This document shows positions 14,716-22,527 of a stretch of 54,438 nt of DNA, piece by piece (position 1 is the stretch's first letter; each line of letters begins with the position of its first letter). The stretch lies in assembly GCA_038214535.1 (NCBI GenBank), contig JBBQRS010000017.1, positions 1-54,438 of the forward strand, in the 5' to 3' direction. Below the pieces are notes generated by a model that was not told the origin of the DNA, did not search any database, and saw only the letters and a program-made list of their open reading frames with translations. The translations under genes were made by a program, and so were the position numbers. The stretch is from JBBQRS01 sp038214535 (GTDB taxonomy: Bacteria; Chloroflexota; Anaerolineae; CG2-30-64-16).

Positions 14716-16048
14716 ACAATATTGCTTCCACTCTCCCGATTCCTGCCTCCGTCACCACCCGGTAGGTCGCGAGCGGCTGCTTCGCGGGGCCGCAGCGCAC
14801 CGCGCCGGTGGTCACGTCGAAGCAAGAGCCGTGGATCGGGCAGGTGATGGTCGTCCCCACAAGTTCGCCCTCGCTGAGCGGTGCGCCGGTGTGCGTGCAG
14901 GCGTCTTGCGTGGCGTAGAACGCGCCGGCCACGTTGTAGATCACCACGGTTTCCTCGCCCACCCGAACGAGCCGCATCGCGCCCGGCGGCAGGTCGTTCA
15001 GGTGAAACTGGTCGGCTGTGAGCGGCGCGCCGGCCTTTGCGGTCGCCGGCGCGTCCAGAGAGGGATGCGCCGCGTGATCCTCCGCCGCCGGCACGCTGAG
15101 GTAGACCCGGCCATCGCGCACGGTCACGGGGTAACGCTCCAGCGCCGCCGAGGGGTCATCCGCAAGTTGGCCGGTGGTCACATCGTAGCGGAAGCCGTGC
15201 CACGGGCAGACCAGCTCGTCGCCCTCCAGCGCGCCGGTGCACACGGGGCCGCCCCGATGCAAGCAGACGTTGCGCAGCGCGTACCAGCCGCCCCCGTGGT
15301 GGAACACGCCCACCGAAAGCCCGCCAACCTCGACGATCTTGCGCGCGCCTTCGGGAATCTCCGCTTCGGCGGCGACCACCACTTCGGTGACGGCGCGCGG
15401 CACCTCGCCCAGCTCGTGCGCGACGGCGTGCGCGGCCAGCGCGTCCACCGCCTCACGCGAAACCTCCACCAGTTCCGCGAACGCCTCCGGTTCGCGCTCG
15501 CCGCCATAGGCGCGTGAGAGCATCTCCAGGATCACCATCATCAGCTTGTCCCACGCTTCCAGCGCGGCGTGCGTAGCATCGAGATCGTCCAGGACGCGCA
15601 ATTCCTGCTCCAGCGCCCGGCTGATGGCATGTGAAATGAACCCCACCTGCCCGATCACGTAGCGCTCCGCGATGTAGATGCTCGGATCGGCCCCATGCGA
15701 GGTATGGGCGCGGCCCACGTAATCCACGTAGCGCGCGAAGTCATCGCCATATTCTCCCGACGCGGCGCGCAGCCAGAAGTTGGAGAGGTGGCGCATCCGC
15801 AGTTCAACGTAGTCGGTATCGAGCGAACCATCTTTGCGCTGGAAGAACTTGCGCGTGGGCGGATAGCGCAGGAGATGATCGTAGAACTCGGCCACGATCT
15901 CGGGCAGGCGCGCCTCGATGTACGGCTTTGTGCGCGCCACCCGCGCGGCGTCTTCGGCAGTAAAACCGACAAACTCCGCCATGTAGCGGAAGTAGCGGCC
16001 CGAGTCCTCGGCTCCCTGCCTGGACGGCGGGAATACAGGCGTGGTCAC
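14714..16048 (-). CDS. Protoglobin - Rieske - Rieske fusion protein
   Basis: A 444-residue soluble protein. GTG at 16048 has AGGAGG six bases upstream, fixing the start; the longer frame runs into repeats. Residues 20-180 resemble a protoglobin/sensor globin (RYMAEFVGFT start, then YVGRAHTSHGADPSIYIAERYVIGQ), with His115 as probable proximal heme ligand. Residues 225-320 are a Rieske [2Fe-2S] domain (Cys262-x-His264, Cys281-x2-His284). Residues 340-444 are a second Rieske domain (Cys384-x-His386, Cys403-x2-His406). No signal peptide and no membrane segment. Heme plus two Rieske clusters suggests electron transfer to a gas-binding heme, for instance NO or O2 chemistry; that is inference. An operator-like dyad lies upstream. 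Confidence 0.85.
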   Translation of the reverse strand: MTTPVFPPSRQGAEDSGRYFRYMAEFVGFTAEDAARVARTKPYIEARLPEIVAEFYDHLLRYPPTRKFFQRKDGSLDTDYVELRMRHLSNFWLRAASGEYGDDFARYVDYVGRAHTSHGADPSIYIAERYVIGQVGFISHAISRALEQELRVLDDLDATHAALEAWDKLMMVILEMLSRAYGGEREPEAFAELVEVSREAVDALAAHAVAHELGEVPRAVTEVVVAAEAEIPEGARKIVEVGGLSVGVFHHGGGWYALRNVCLHRGGPVCTGALEGDELVCPWHGFRYDVTTGQLADDPSAALERYPVTVRDGRVYLSVPAAEDHAAHPSLDAPATAKAGAPLTADQFHLNDLPPGAMRLVRVGEETVVIYNVAGAFYATQDACTHTGAPLSEGELVGTTITCPIHGSCFDVTTGAVRCGPAKQPLATYRVVTEAGIGRVEAIL

Positions 16049-16059
16049 GGCGCACCTCC

Positions 16060-16094
16060 TATGTGCGATACAAGTTGTGTACATAGGCAGTATA
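16060..16094 (-). promoter_or_regulatory. Promoter -10 box and operator-like dyad of the globin-Rieske gene
   Basis: On the minus strand TATACT (16094-16089) is preceded at 18 bp by TTGCCG. Just downstream is a dyad TATGTGC-N12-GTACATA at 16060-16085, with one mismatch between the arms, placed to block transcription. Confidence 0.45.
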
Positions 16095-16130
16095 ACCGAC
16101 ATGGCAGGAAGGCGGCAAACACGAATCACC

Positions 16131-16240
16131 TCCCTCGCCCTGTGGGAGAGGGTTGGGGTGAGGGTTGGGGTGAGGGCCGCGCTCCCTCGTCCTGTGGGAC
16201 ACCGTGTCCCCGGTAATCCGGAGAGGGCCGGGGTGAGGGC
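16131..16240. repeat. CCCTC...GTGAGGG repeats, two copies
   Basis: CTCCCTCGCCCTGTGGGAGAGGGTTGGGGTGAGGG-type units at about 16131-16177 and 16185-16240. Related copies are at 23738-23768, 40689-40739 and 51952-51990. Such elements are widespread in environmental bacteria. Confidence 0.75.
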
Positions 16241-16295
16241 TGACGCGGCCAACACGGATTCTCAGACTGGATGCACCGCACGCTGAGCAAGATCA

Positions 16296-16324
16296 TGGAC
16301 AAAACCTCAGCTTTCTGCTAAATT
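16296..16324 (+). promoter_or_regulatory. Putative promoter of the STAND NTPase gene
   Basis: TGGACA at 16296-16301, 17 bp, then TAAATT at 16319-16324 preceded by TGC (extended -10), 60 bp before the ATG at 16384. Confidence 0.45.
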
Positions 16325-16383
16325 GCTGGTGTTTCGAACGCACTGCTGCGCTTGCATGATCGCCACGGAAGGAAGGGTCCTCA

Positions 16384-18960
16384 ATGCTTGAGGGAGCCAT
16401 ACTCGGAGGGATCGTCGAGGCCGTCTTCGGTTATCTCATCGTCACGGCCGAGCCGGGCCTGAAAAAATGGATCGGCCGCGACCCGGCAAAGCTGGCGTTC
16501 CAACGGGCACTCGCCGGCGCGTATACTGCGTTCGTCCATAACTACCCCGGATTCACCCACTTCATGTTCTTCGACTGGCAGTTCCTGGCCGGAGAGGCGG
16601 CGGCCCAGGAGCTGGCGAAGCTCCTGACGCGCGCCGGCCACTCCGACCCGGCGCTGCTGGCGCAAGCCTGGTTGGCTGAATGGAGAAAGGACGCGCCGTT
16701 TCAGCCCGACCTGGACGACCTCGTCGGCCCCTGCGCCGACTTCCTGACATGGTTGGAAGCGGAAGCCAAACAGCAACCGGCATTGGACCCCTTCTTCGAT
16801 AGCCGCGCCCTGGAGCAGGTTGAGGGGATGTCCGATGATGTGTCTGCATTGCGGGGGAGCCTTGACCGGGCGATCAAGAACGCCGCTCGCTATGACGACG
16901 CGGTGAAGAAGGCGCTGGCGCAGATTTCGGATGGACAGACGCACCTTTCGGACCAGCTCCGCGCCCACTACAGCGCTGCCTTCGCCGGCCTCGCCGAGCT
17001 ATACCTCCAACCGGACAGCGTCTACCAACGGGTGGACGTGGACAACTTCACGGGCCGCGAATGGCTGGACGCCGAGCTGGATGCCTTCCTGTCCGGCAAT
17101 GATCGCGGCGTGTTCCTGCTGGTGGGAGAGGCGGGCGTGGGCAAGACCGCCTACCTGGCGCACGTCGCGAGGGAGCGGGGCGCGGCCCACTTCTTCGCCG
17201 AGCAGGCTCCGGGCGAGGGCGGCGTGGTGCGCGCCCTGCAGAGCCTGAGCGCGCAACTGGCAAGCCGTTACCGGCTGGAGCCATACGCCGAGCGCGATCA
17301 CCTGCCGCAGAGCCTGGTCGGGTACGCCGATTTCTTCGACCGGCTGATCCGGCAAGCCGCCGGTGAACTTAAAGCGGGAGAGAAGCTGCTGATCCTGATT
17401 GACGCCCTGGACGAGGCGGGAACCCCGGCGGGCTACAACGTGCTGATGCTGCCGCGCATCCTGCCCGAAGGCGTCTATCTGATCCTCTCGCAACACCCCG
17501 TGCCGATCGAGTTGCGGATCGAGCCCTATCCGCACGAGGTCACGCTTGCGGCGGAAGGGGACGACAACCTCAAGGACATGCGCCGATTCCTGGAGGCCGC
17601 GGCAGGGCGACCGGCCATCGCCGGGCAGTTGAAGGCGCAGGGATACGCCGCGGCGCAGTTCGTGGAGACGCTGCAGGAGAAGAGCCGGGGCGTCTGGATG
17701 TATCTGCACTACGTGCTGAGTGACATCGCGCGGGGCCGGCGCGCGCCGCGCGTTCTGGCGCAACTGCCCGCGGGCCTTGTAGCGTATTACGCTGCGTTTT
17801 GGCAACGGTGGGCCGACCAGCCGCAATGGGACGGGTTCTACGCGCCGATCCTGGGGGCGCTGGCGGCCGCGCGTGAACCGGTCGCCGTGGAGCGGTTGCT
17901 GCGCTGGACGAGTGTGACCGCATCGCCCTATGCGGTCGCGCAACTGCTGAACGGCGAGTGGTCCGGCTTCATCCAGAAGTACGGGGAAGGCTATCGCCTG
18001 TACCACGCGAGCCTGCGCGACTTCCTCCGCGGCGAAACGGCGGAAGTGACAAGAAGTGACGCGCTGCTGGTGGGAGAACTGAAACAGCGCACGATGGAGG
18101 CGCACGCCCGAATTGCGGACCATTATCGCGAGGCGTGCGGCGGCGACTGGCCCGCGCTGGGGGAGCAGGACGGCAGCTACGGGCTGCGGCATCTGGCTTA
18201 CCATCTGGCAGAGGCGGAGCGGTGGGAGGATCTCCACGCGCTGGTCGCGGAGGAAAACGGCGCGGCCCAACCGTGGGCGGCGGCCCGGCACGGGGCGGAG
18301 GGGAGCTACGCGGGATATCTGGCGGACGTGGGCTTAGCCTGGGAGCAGGCCGACCGGCAGTTCAACGACGGGCAGTCCGGCGCGCTGGGCCGGCAGGTGC
18401 GCTACGCGCTGATCGAGAGCAGCGTCCACAGCCTCGCCGGCAACATCCCGGCCGAGTTACTGGTGCAGTTGGTGATCGAGCACCTGCCGGGGTGGAGCCC
18501 GGCGGCTGCGCTGGCGTACGCCTTCCAGATTCCCGACGACCTTTTCAGGTCCCGCGCCCGCGCCCTGGCCGCCCTCGCCCCCCACCTGCCCCCCGACTTG
18601 CTCCGCGCCGCCCTCCAGGCCGCCGCGGGCATCGCCGACGACGGGTCCCGCGCCGAGGCGCTGGCCCCCCTCGCCCCTCACCTGCCCCCCGACTTGCTCC
18701 GCGCCGCCCTCCAGGCCGCCGCGGGCATCGCCGACGACGGGTACCGCGCCGAGGCGCTGGCCGCCCTCGCCCCCCACCTGCCCCCCGACTTGCTCCGCGC
18801 CCAATGGCCTCAAACGTTGCGGCTGCTGGCTCGCCGGGAACGCAGCACCTTGTTGTCGGATTTGAAGGCGTTGTCGGCCTGGCTGGAAACACTGGGCGAT
18901 GAAGAGGAATCGCGCGAAATTGCGCGCGCCATCCTCGATGTCGGGCGCTGGTGGCCGTAA
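16384..18960 (+). CDS. STAND-class NTPase with C-terminal near-identical repeats
   Basis: An 858-residue cytoplasmic protein. Residues 1-190 form a helical N-terminal region I do not recognise (a hydrophobic GAILGGIVEAVFGYLIV start, then HNYPGFTHFMFFDWQFL). The NTPase follows: FTGREWLDAELDAFL entry helix, Walker A GEAGVGKT (248-255), Walker B LLILIDALDEAG with Asp340, Asp343 and Glu344, and a winged-helix-like region with YRLYHASLRDFLRG near 545. The C-terminus (about 725-810) has 32-residue alpha-helical repeats, APHLPPDLLRAALQAAAGI, almost identical in DNA. STAND proteins are signal-sensing switches, often in phage defence. AGGAAGGG precedes the ATG. No operon partner is seen. Confidence 0.85.
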   Translation: MLEGAILGGIVEAVFGYLIVTAEPGLKKWIGRDPAKLAFQRALAGAYTAFVHNYPGFTHFMFFDWQFLAGEAAAQELAKLLTRAGHSDPALLAQAWLAEWRKDAPFQPDLDDLVGPCADFLTWLEAEAKQQPALDPFFDSRALEQVEGMSDDVSALRGSLDRAIKNAARYDDAVKKALAQISDGQTHLSDQLRAHYSAAFAGLAELYLQPDSVYQRVDVDNFTGREWLDAELDAFLSGNDRGVFLLVGEAGVGKTAYLAHVARERGAAHFFAEQAPGEGGVVRALQSLSAQLASRYRLEPYAERDHLPQSLVGYADFFDRLIRQAAGELKAGEKLLILIDALDEAGTPAGYNVLMLPRILPEGVYLILSQHPVPIELRIEPYPHEVTLAAEGDDNLKDMRRFLEAAAGRPAIAGQLKAQGYAAAQFVETLQEKSRGVWMYLHYVLSDIARGRRAPRVLAQLPAGLVAYYAAFWQRWADQPQWDGFYAPILGALAAAREPVAVERLLRWTSVTASPYAVAQLLNGEWSGFIQKYGEGYRLYHASLRDFLRGETAEVTRSDALLVGELKQRTMEAHARIADHYREACGGDWPALGEQDGSYGLRHLAYHLAEAERWEDLHALVAEENGAAQPWAAARHGAEGSYAGYLADVGLAWEQADRQFNDGQSGALGRQVRYALIESSVHSLAGNIPAELLVQLVIEHLPGWSPAAALAYAFQIPDDLFRSRARALAALAPHLPPDLLRAALQAAAGIADDGSRAEALAPLAPHLPPDLLRAALQAAAGIADDGYRAEALAALAPHLPPDLLRAQWPQTLRLLARRERSTLLSDLKALSAWLETLGDEEESREIARAILDVGRWWP
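18563..18804 (+). repeat. 96-bp direct repeats inside the STAND gene
   Basis: GACTTGCTCCGCGCC recurs at 18595, 18691 and 18787, exactly 96 bp apart. Two full units and a partial third are nearly identical at the base level and keep the frame, indicating recent expansion or homogenisation. Confidence 0.9.
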
Positions 18961-18972
18961 CGCCTGCGTAGC

Positions 18973-19001
18973 TTGACACCGCGCGAGGGGCGCGCTATAG
19001 T
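18973..19001 (+). promoter_or_regulatory. Promoter of the cytochrome c gene
   Basis: TTGACA at 18973-18978, 17 bp, TATAGT at 18996-19001: close to perfect sigma-70 consensus, 30 bp before the start codon at 19031. Confidence 0.8.
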
Positions 19002-19030
19002 GCGACGAGAATGATGGAGGTCCCCTGCCC

Positions 19031-19776
19031 ATGAGACGAACGCTTGCCGCGATTCTGGCTGCCCTGTTCCTATGCTTGCTCCCTGTTGCCGTTGCCGCGC
19101 AGGATGCCCCGCCTACGCCCGCGCCGGCCGCCACCCACAAAGGGCTGCTGATGCCCGACCTGGGGCCGGACGCGACGCAGGCCGACTACGGCGCGCGGAG
19201 GTGTACCGGCTGGTATGCAAGGCATGCCACGGCGATGTGGGGCAGGGCCTAACCCCCGACTGGATCGCGCAGTGGGAGCCCGAAGACCAGAATTGCTGGC
19301 AATCGAAGTGCCACGCGCTCAACCACCCGCCGGACGGTTTTGTCGTTCCGCGCGATGTGCCGCCGGTCATGGGCGCGACGGTAGCCGAGCGCTTTCGTGA
19401 TGGGCAGCAGCTTCACGCCTACATCGCCGCGGCGATGCCCTGGCAGGACCCCGGCGTGTTACAGCCCGCGGAATACTGGCAGGTGACGGCCTATCTGCTG
19501 GCGCACAACGGGGTGGATTTAGGTGGAGTGACCCTCGATGCGGACACCGCGGCGTCCTTCAAGATGATCGGCGACGCACCCGCGCCCGGCCCGGCGGTCA
19601 CCGCACAGCCGACACCGGGCGCGGCGGCCACCGTTCAGGCGGAGATCGCCGTTCAACGCGCGGCGACCCAGGCGGCAAAGCCGGGCTGGCCCTGGGGTTG
19701 GATTGCGCTGTTGCCCGTCTCGATGGTGGGGGCGATCTGGGTGTTCAGCACGGCAGTGCGGCAGGTGACGGAGTAG
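19031..19776 (+). pseudogene. Membrane-anchored c-type cytochrome, frameshifted
   Basis: ATG 19031 with GGAGG upstream starts a signal peptide (RRTLAAILAALFLCLLPVAVAAQ) and the frame goes on to about ADYGA near 19192. At GGCGCGCGG the frame shifts: the homologous sequence continues as EVYRLVCKACHGDVGQGL in another frame to 19776. The best explanation is an extra CG in a GCGCGC run, by mutation or sequencing error. The second part has a heme motif CKACH, an unusual CWQSKCH (Cx4CH), and a C-terminal membrane helix (WGWIALLPVSMVGAIWVF). If intact it would be an exported, tail-anchored cytochrome with one or two hemes. A strong promoter precedes it. Confidence 0.8.
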
Positions 19777-19815
19777 GCAAGTAGATAGGGAGATAGGGAA
19801 ATTGGGAGATGGGGG
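19775..19815 (+). repeat. Degenerate GTAGA/GGGAGAT repeats
   Basis: CAAGTAGATAGGGAGATAGGGAAATTGGGAGATGG-like string, related to the GTAGACAAGG repeats elsewhere in the window. Confidence 0.4.
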
Positions 19816-19888
19816 AAACTTGTGGGCGAAGAAGTGCGTAGAGAGGATTGAGTGGTACAATCAGGAAATTCATCTTTGGAGGTAACGT

Positions 19889-20266
19889 ATGAAACTCATT
19901 TTGCGTTGGTTGATTATCGCTGCGGCGGTCGCGCTGGCGGCCCTGATCGTGCCCGGCATCTCGGTGACGGGGCAGAGCGCGTGGCTGGCGGTGCTGCTGT
20001 TTGCCGCGGTGCTGGGCTTCGTGAACGCGATCGTGCGCCCGGTTCTCAAGCTGCTTTCCTGCGGCTGCATCGTTCTGACCCTCGGTCTCTTCATCTTCGT
20101 GGTCAACGCCGTCGCGTTCATGATTGCCGGATGGTTCGCCAACCTGCTGGGCATCGGGTTCACCGTTGACGGGTTCTGGCCCGCCCTGTTCGGCAGCATC
20201 ATCGTGAGCATCGTCTCGCTGGCGCTATCCTCGCTGCTGTTTGACGAAGAAACACAGTGGGGTTAA
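19889..20266 (+). CDS. Phage-holin-IV-type small membrane protein
   Basis: A 125-residue protein with four hydrophobic segments that nearly fill its length, of the PF04020-type family often named mycobacterial 4-TMS phage holin: LRWLIIAAAVALAALIVPGI, LLFAAVLGFVNAIVRPVLKLLS and LGLFIFVVNAVAFMIAGW. The NAIVRPVLKLL signature is diagnostic. Nothing phage-like surrounds it; in most bacteria it is a housekeeping membrane protein of unknown role. GGAGG precedes the ATG; an extended -10 TGGTACAAT ends at 19861. The SIS gene begins two bases after its stop, so they share a transcript. Confidence 0.82.
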   Translation: MKLILRWLIIAAAVALAALIVPGISVTGQSAWLAVLLFAAVLGFVNAIVRPVLKLLSCGCIVLTLGLFIFVVNAVAFMIAGWFANLLGIGFTVDGFWPALFGSIIVSIVSLALSSLLFDEETQWG

Positions 20267-20268
20267 TC

Positions 20269-21348
20269 GTGCAAAATGCGTTGTGGGCCGACTTCATGGC
20301 CCAGGGTGAGAATCTCGCCCACGTGGTTGACCATCTCTACGGGCCGGAACGCGCGCGGCTGGATGTCGCAGGTAAGGCGCTCAGCGGTTCGCGCCCGATC
20401 GTCTTCATCGGCGTCGCCAGCGCAGCCTATCTGTGTTACCCCGCCGTGACATATCTGGGCGGCAAGGGCCGCGTCGCCTCGGTGATGTATGCATCAGACG
20501 CGCTCTATTACACGGCGGAGGCCCTGCGGGAAGCCGATGTGGTCATTTCCTCGCGCTCCGGCGAGACGGCGGAGATCGTCGCCCTGGCGCGCGTGCTGAA
20601 CGACAAAGGCATCCCCTACGTCGCGCTGACCAACGAGCCGGAGAGCACGCTGGCGCAGACCGCCTCGCACATCGTCTGGACCAACACGCGTAAGGACGAT
20701 CTGGTTTCGATCAACGTGGTGACGGGGATGATGACGGGCGCGCTGGCGCTGGCCGCGGCGGCGCTGGGTGAGGCCGATAGTTTACGGCCCGACCTGGAAG
20801 CCGCGGCGGCGCAGATGCCCGCGGTCGTCGCGCGCGCGGCGGCCGACGCGCCGGAGATCATGGCGCTGCTGGGCGCGGCGCGGCCGATCCACCTGCTCTG
20901 GCGCGGCGCGGCGCGGGGCGCGGCGTTGTGCGGGCGGCTGGTGCTCGAAGAGGTCGCGCGCACGCCCGGCGTCCCGCTCGACGCCGCGGAGTTCCGGCAG
21001 GGGCCGAACGAGGTGGTGGACGACCGCTTTGCCGCAGCGCTCTTCATGCCCTCCGGTCAGCCGGGGGCACGCAACCGGACGCTGGCCGCGGAGGTCGCCC
21101 GGCTGGGCGGGCGCGTGCTGCTCATCGGCGAGACGGAGGATGCAGACACCGCAAGCGCACCTGAGCGGCTGCGCGCTTTTTCCATCCTCGGCCTGCCCGA
21201 TGTCGTGCGCCCCATCCTGGAGGTCGTGCCGGTGCAGGCGCTCGCCTATCATCTGGCGCAAGCACAGGGCTATGCGCCGGGCGAGGTGCGCTACATCACG
21301 AAGGTGATCGTCAACGAGGACGCGTTCCCGTTGCGCGCGAGCGGCTGA
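20269..21348 (+). CDS. SIS-domain sugar-phosphate isomerase/deaminase (GlmS C-terminal type)
   Basis: A 359-residue protein of two SIS domains, like the isomerase half of GlmS and like AgaS. SRSGETAEIVAL (95-106) is the first phosphosugar-binding loop; TNEPESTLA and LLWRGAARGAALCGRLVLEEVA with EFRQGPNEVV in the second half match the GlmS/FrlB group. No glutaminase domain is present, so it should act catabolically on an amino- or fructosamine-sugar phosphate. I choose GTG 20269 (MQNALW), two bases after the upstream stop; GTG 20257 overlaps the upstream gene. It precedes a LacD-like aldolase, suggesting an amino-sugar route. Confidence 0.82.
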   Translation: MQNALWADFMAQGENLAHVVDHLYGPERARLDVAGKALSGSRPIVFIGVASAAYLCYPAVTYLGGKGRVASVMYASDALYYTAEALREADVVISSRSGETAEIVALARVLNDKGIPYVALTNEPESTLAQTASHIVWTNTRKDDLVSINVVTGMMTGALALAAAALGEADSLRPDLEAAAAQMPAVVARAAADAPEIMALLGAARPIHLLWRGAARGAALCGRLVLEEVARTPGVPLDAAEFRQGPNEVVDDRFAAALFMPSGQPGARNRTLAAEVARLGGRVLLIGETEDADTASAPERLRAFSILGLPDVVRPILEVVPVQALAYHLAQAQGYAPGEVRYITKVIVNEDAFPLRASG

Positions 21349-21375
21349 TCTTAGCCGCGAAGTGCGCATCGCCCT

Positions 21376-21437
21376 CCTTCGTAGTCGCGGCTTCAGCCGC
21401 GGGGGCAATGCAACGGCTGAAGCCGTCACTACAAAGG
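21376..21437. repeat. Palindromic repeat family B, copy 1
   Basis: CCTTCGTAGTCGCGGCTTCAGCCG and its complement CGGCTGAAGCCGTCACTACAAAGG flank a short loop. Copies 2 to 4 are at 21463-21536, 29110-29178 and 48491-48553. Confidence 0.85.
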
Positions 21438-21462
21438 GTAAGACATGACGATCTGTCGCCCT

Positions 21463-21536
21463 CCTTCGTAGTCGCGGCTTCAGCCGCCGGGCGGCAATGC
21501 AACGGCTAAAGCCGTCACTACAAAGGGTAAGAGAAA
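21463..21536. repeat. Palindromic repeat family B, copy 2
   Basis: Same hairpin as copy 1 with CGGCTAAAGCCGTCACTAC on the right arm, 87 bp downstream in direct orientation. The tandem pair separates the SIS and aldolase genes. Confidence 0.85.
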
Positions 21537-21552
21537 GGTCAAACTGCCGGCC

Positions 21553-22527
21553 ATGACGACAGAACCATTGACAATCGGTAAATGGCGCGGGTTGCAACAA
21601 TGCGCGACGCCGCGGGGGGCGCTGGCCGTGCTGGCGCTCGATCATCGCAACAATCTGCGTCAGGCGCTGCACCCCGCCGACCCGGCCGCCGTGGCCGATG
21701 AGACGCTGTCGGCGTTCAAGCGTGAGGCCATCGCCGCGCTCGCGCCCGTCTCGACCGCAGTGCTGCTCGACCCGCAGTTCGGCGCGGCGCAGTGCATCGC
21801 ATCCGGGGCGCTGCCCGGCCAGACGGGCCTGCTGGTCGCCGTGGAAGCCAGCGGCTATTCCGGCTACCCGACAGACCGGCATTCCGGCATCCTGCCCGGC
21901 TGGGGCGTCGAGAAGATCCGGCGCATGGGGGCCAGCGCCGTCAAGTTGCTGGTCTACTACCACCCCAACGCCGCGGTCGCCGCCGAGATGGAGGCGTTCA
22001 CGGCGGAAGTCGTGGCCGAGTGCGCCGCGGCCGACATCCCGATCTTCCTCGAAATCCTCACGTATTCGCCCGATCCGACCGTGAGAAAACTGTCCGGCGC
22101 GCAGGTGCGTCCCGCGGTGATCGAGAGTGCGCGCCGGCTGGTCGGGCCGGGCGTGGACGTGCTGAAGGTGGAGTTCCCGCTGGACGTGAGCGCCGAGCCG
22201 GACGAGCGCGCCTGGGCCGAGGCGTGCGCGGAGCTTTCCGCCGCCAGCCGCGCGCCGTGGGTGCTGCTCTCCGCGTCCGTAGACTACGAAACCTTCCTGC
22301 GCCAGGTGACCACGGCCTGCCGCGCCGGGGCCAGCGGGGTCGCCGTGGGGCGCGCCGTCTGGCGCGAAGCGACCGGTTTGCAGGACGCGGCGCGCAGCGA
22401 GTTCCTGAACACGACGGCGCGCGAACGCATGGCGCGGCTCACCGGGTTGGTAGATGCGCTGGCGCGCCCGTGGACCGATTTCTACCGCGCGCCCGCCGTC
22501 AGTGGAACCTGGTATGCCGGCCACTGA
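21553..22527 (+). CDS. LacD-like class I aldolase (tagatose-1,6-bisphosphate / YihT type)
   Basis: A 324-residue TIM-barrel aldolase of the LacD family. The Schiff-base lysine is in DVLKVEFPLD at Lys205, the same number as in streptococcal LacD; Glu167 in FLEILTYSPD and ALDHRNNLRQAL near the N-terminus also fit. LacD cleaves tagatose 1,6-bisphosphate; the related YihT cleaves 6-deoxy-6-sulfofructose 1-phosphate, and sequence alone does not separate them here. With the SIS enzyme upstream and a PfkB kinase elsewhere in the window (8437) an amino-sugar to tagatose-type route is possible. ATG 21553 has weak SD sequence. Its end overlaps the next gene by 14 bp. Confidence 0.85.
   Translation: MTTEPLTIGKWRGLQQCATPRGALAVLALDHRNNLRQALHPADPAAVADETLSAFKREAIAALAPVSTAVLLDPQFGAAQCIASGALPGQTGLLVAVEASGYSGYPTDRHSGILPGWGVEKIRRMGASAVKLLVYYHPNAAVAAEMEAFTAEVVAECAAADIPIFLEILTYSPDPTVRKLSGAQVRPAVIESARRLVGPGVDVLKVEFPLDVSAEPDERAWAEACAELSAASRAPWVLLSASVDYETFLRQVTTACRAGASGVAVGRAVWREATGLQDAARSEFLNTTARERMARLTGLVDALARPWTDFYRAPAVSGTWYAGH

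Noticed and set aside
16049..16255. 69-codon N-terminal extension of the globin-Rieske protein
   Set aside because: It translates palindromic repeats and the promoter; AGGAGG before GTG 16048 marks the real start.
19889..20266. Holin-like protein as a sign of prophage
   Set aside because: PF04020-type proteins are common chromosomal membrane proteins and no other phage gene is near.
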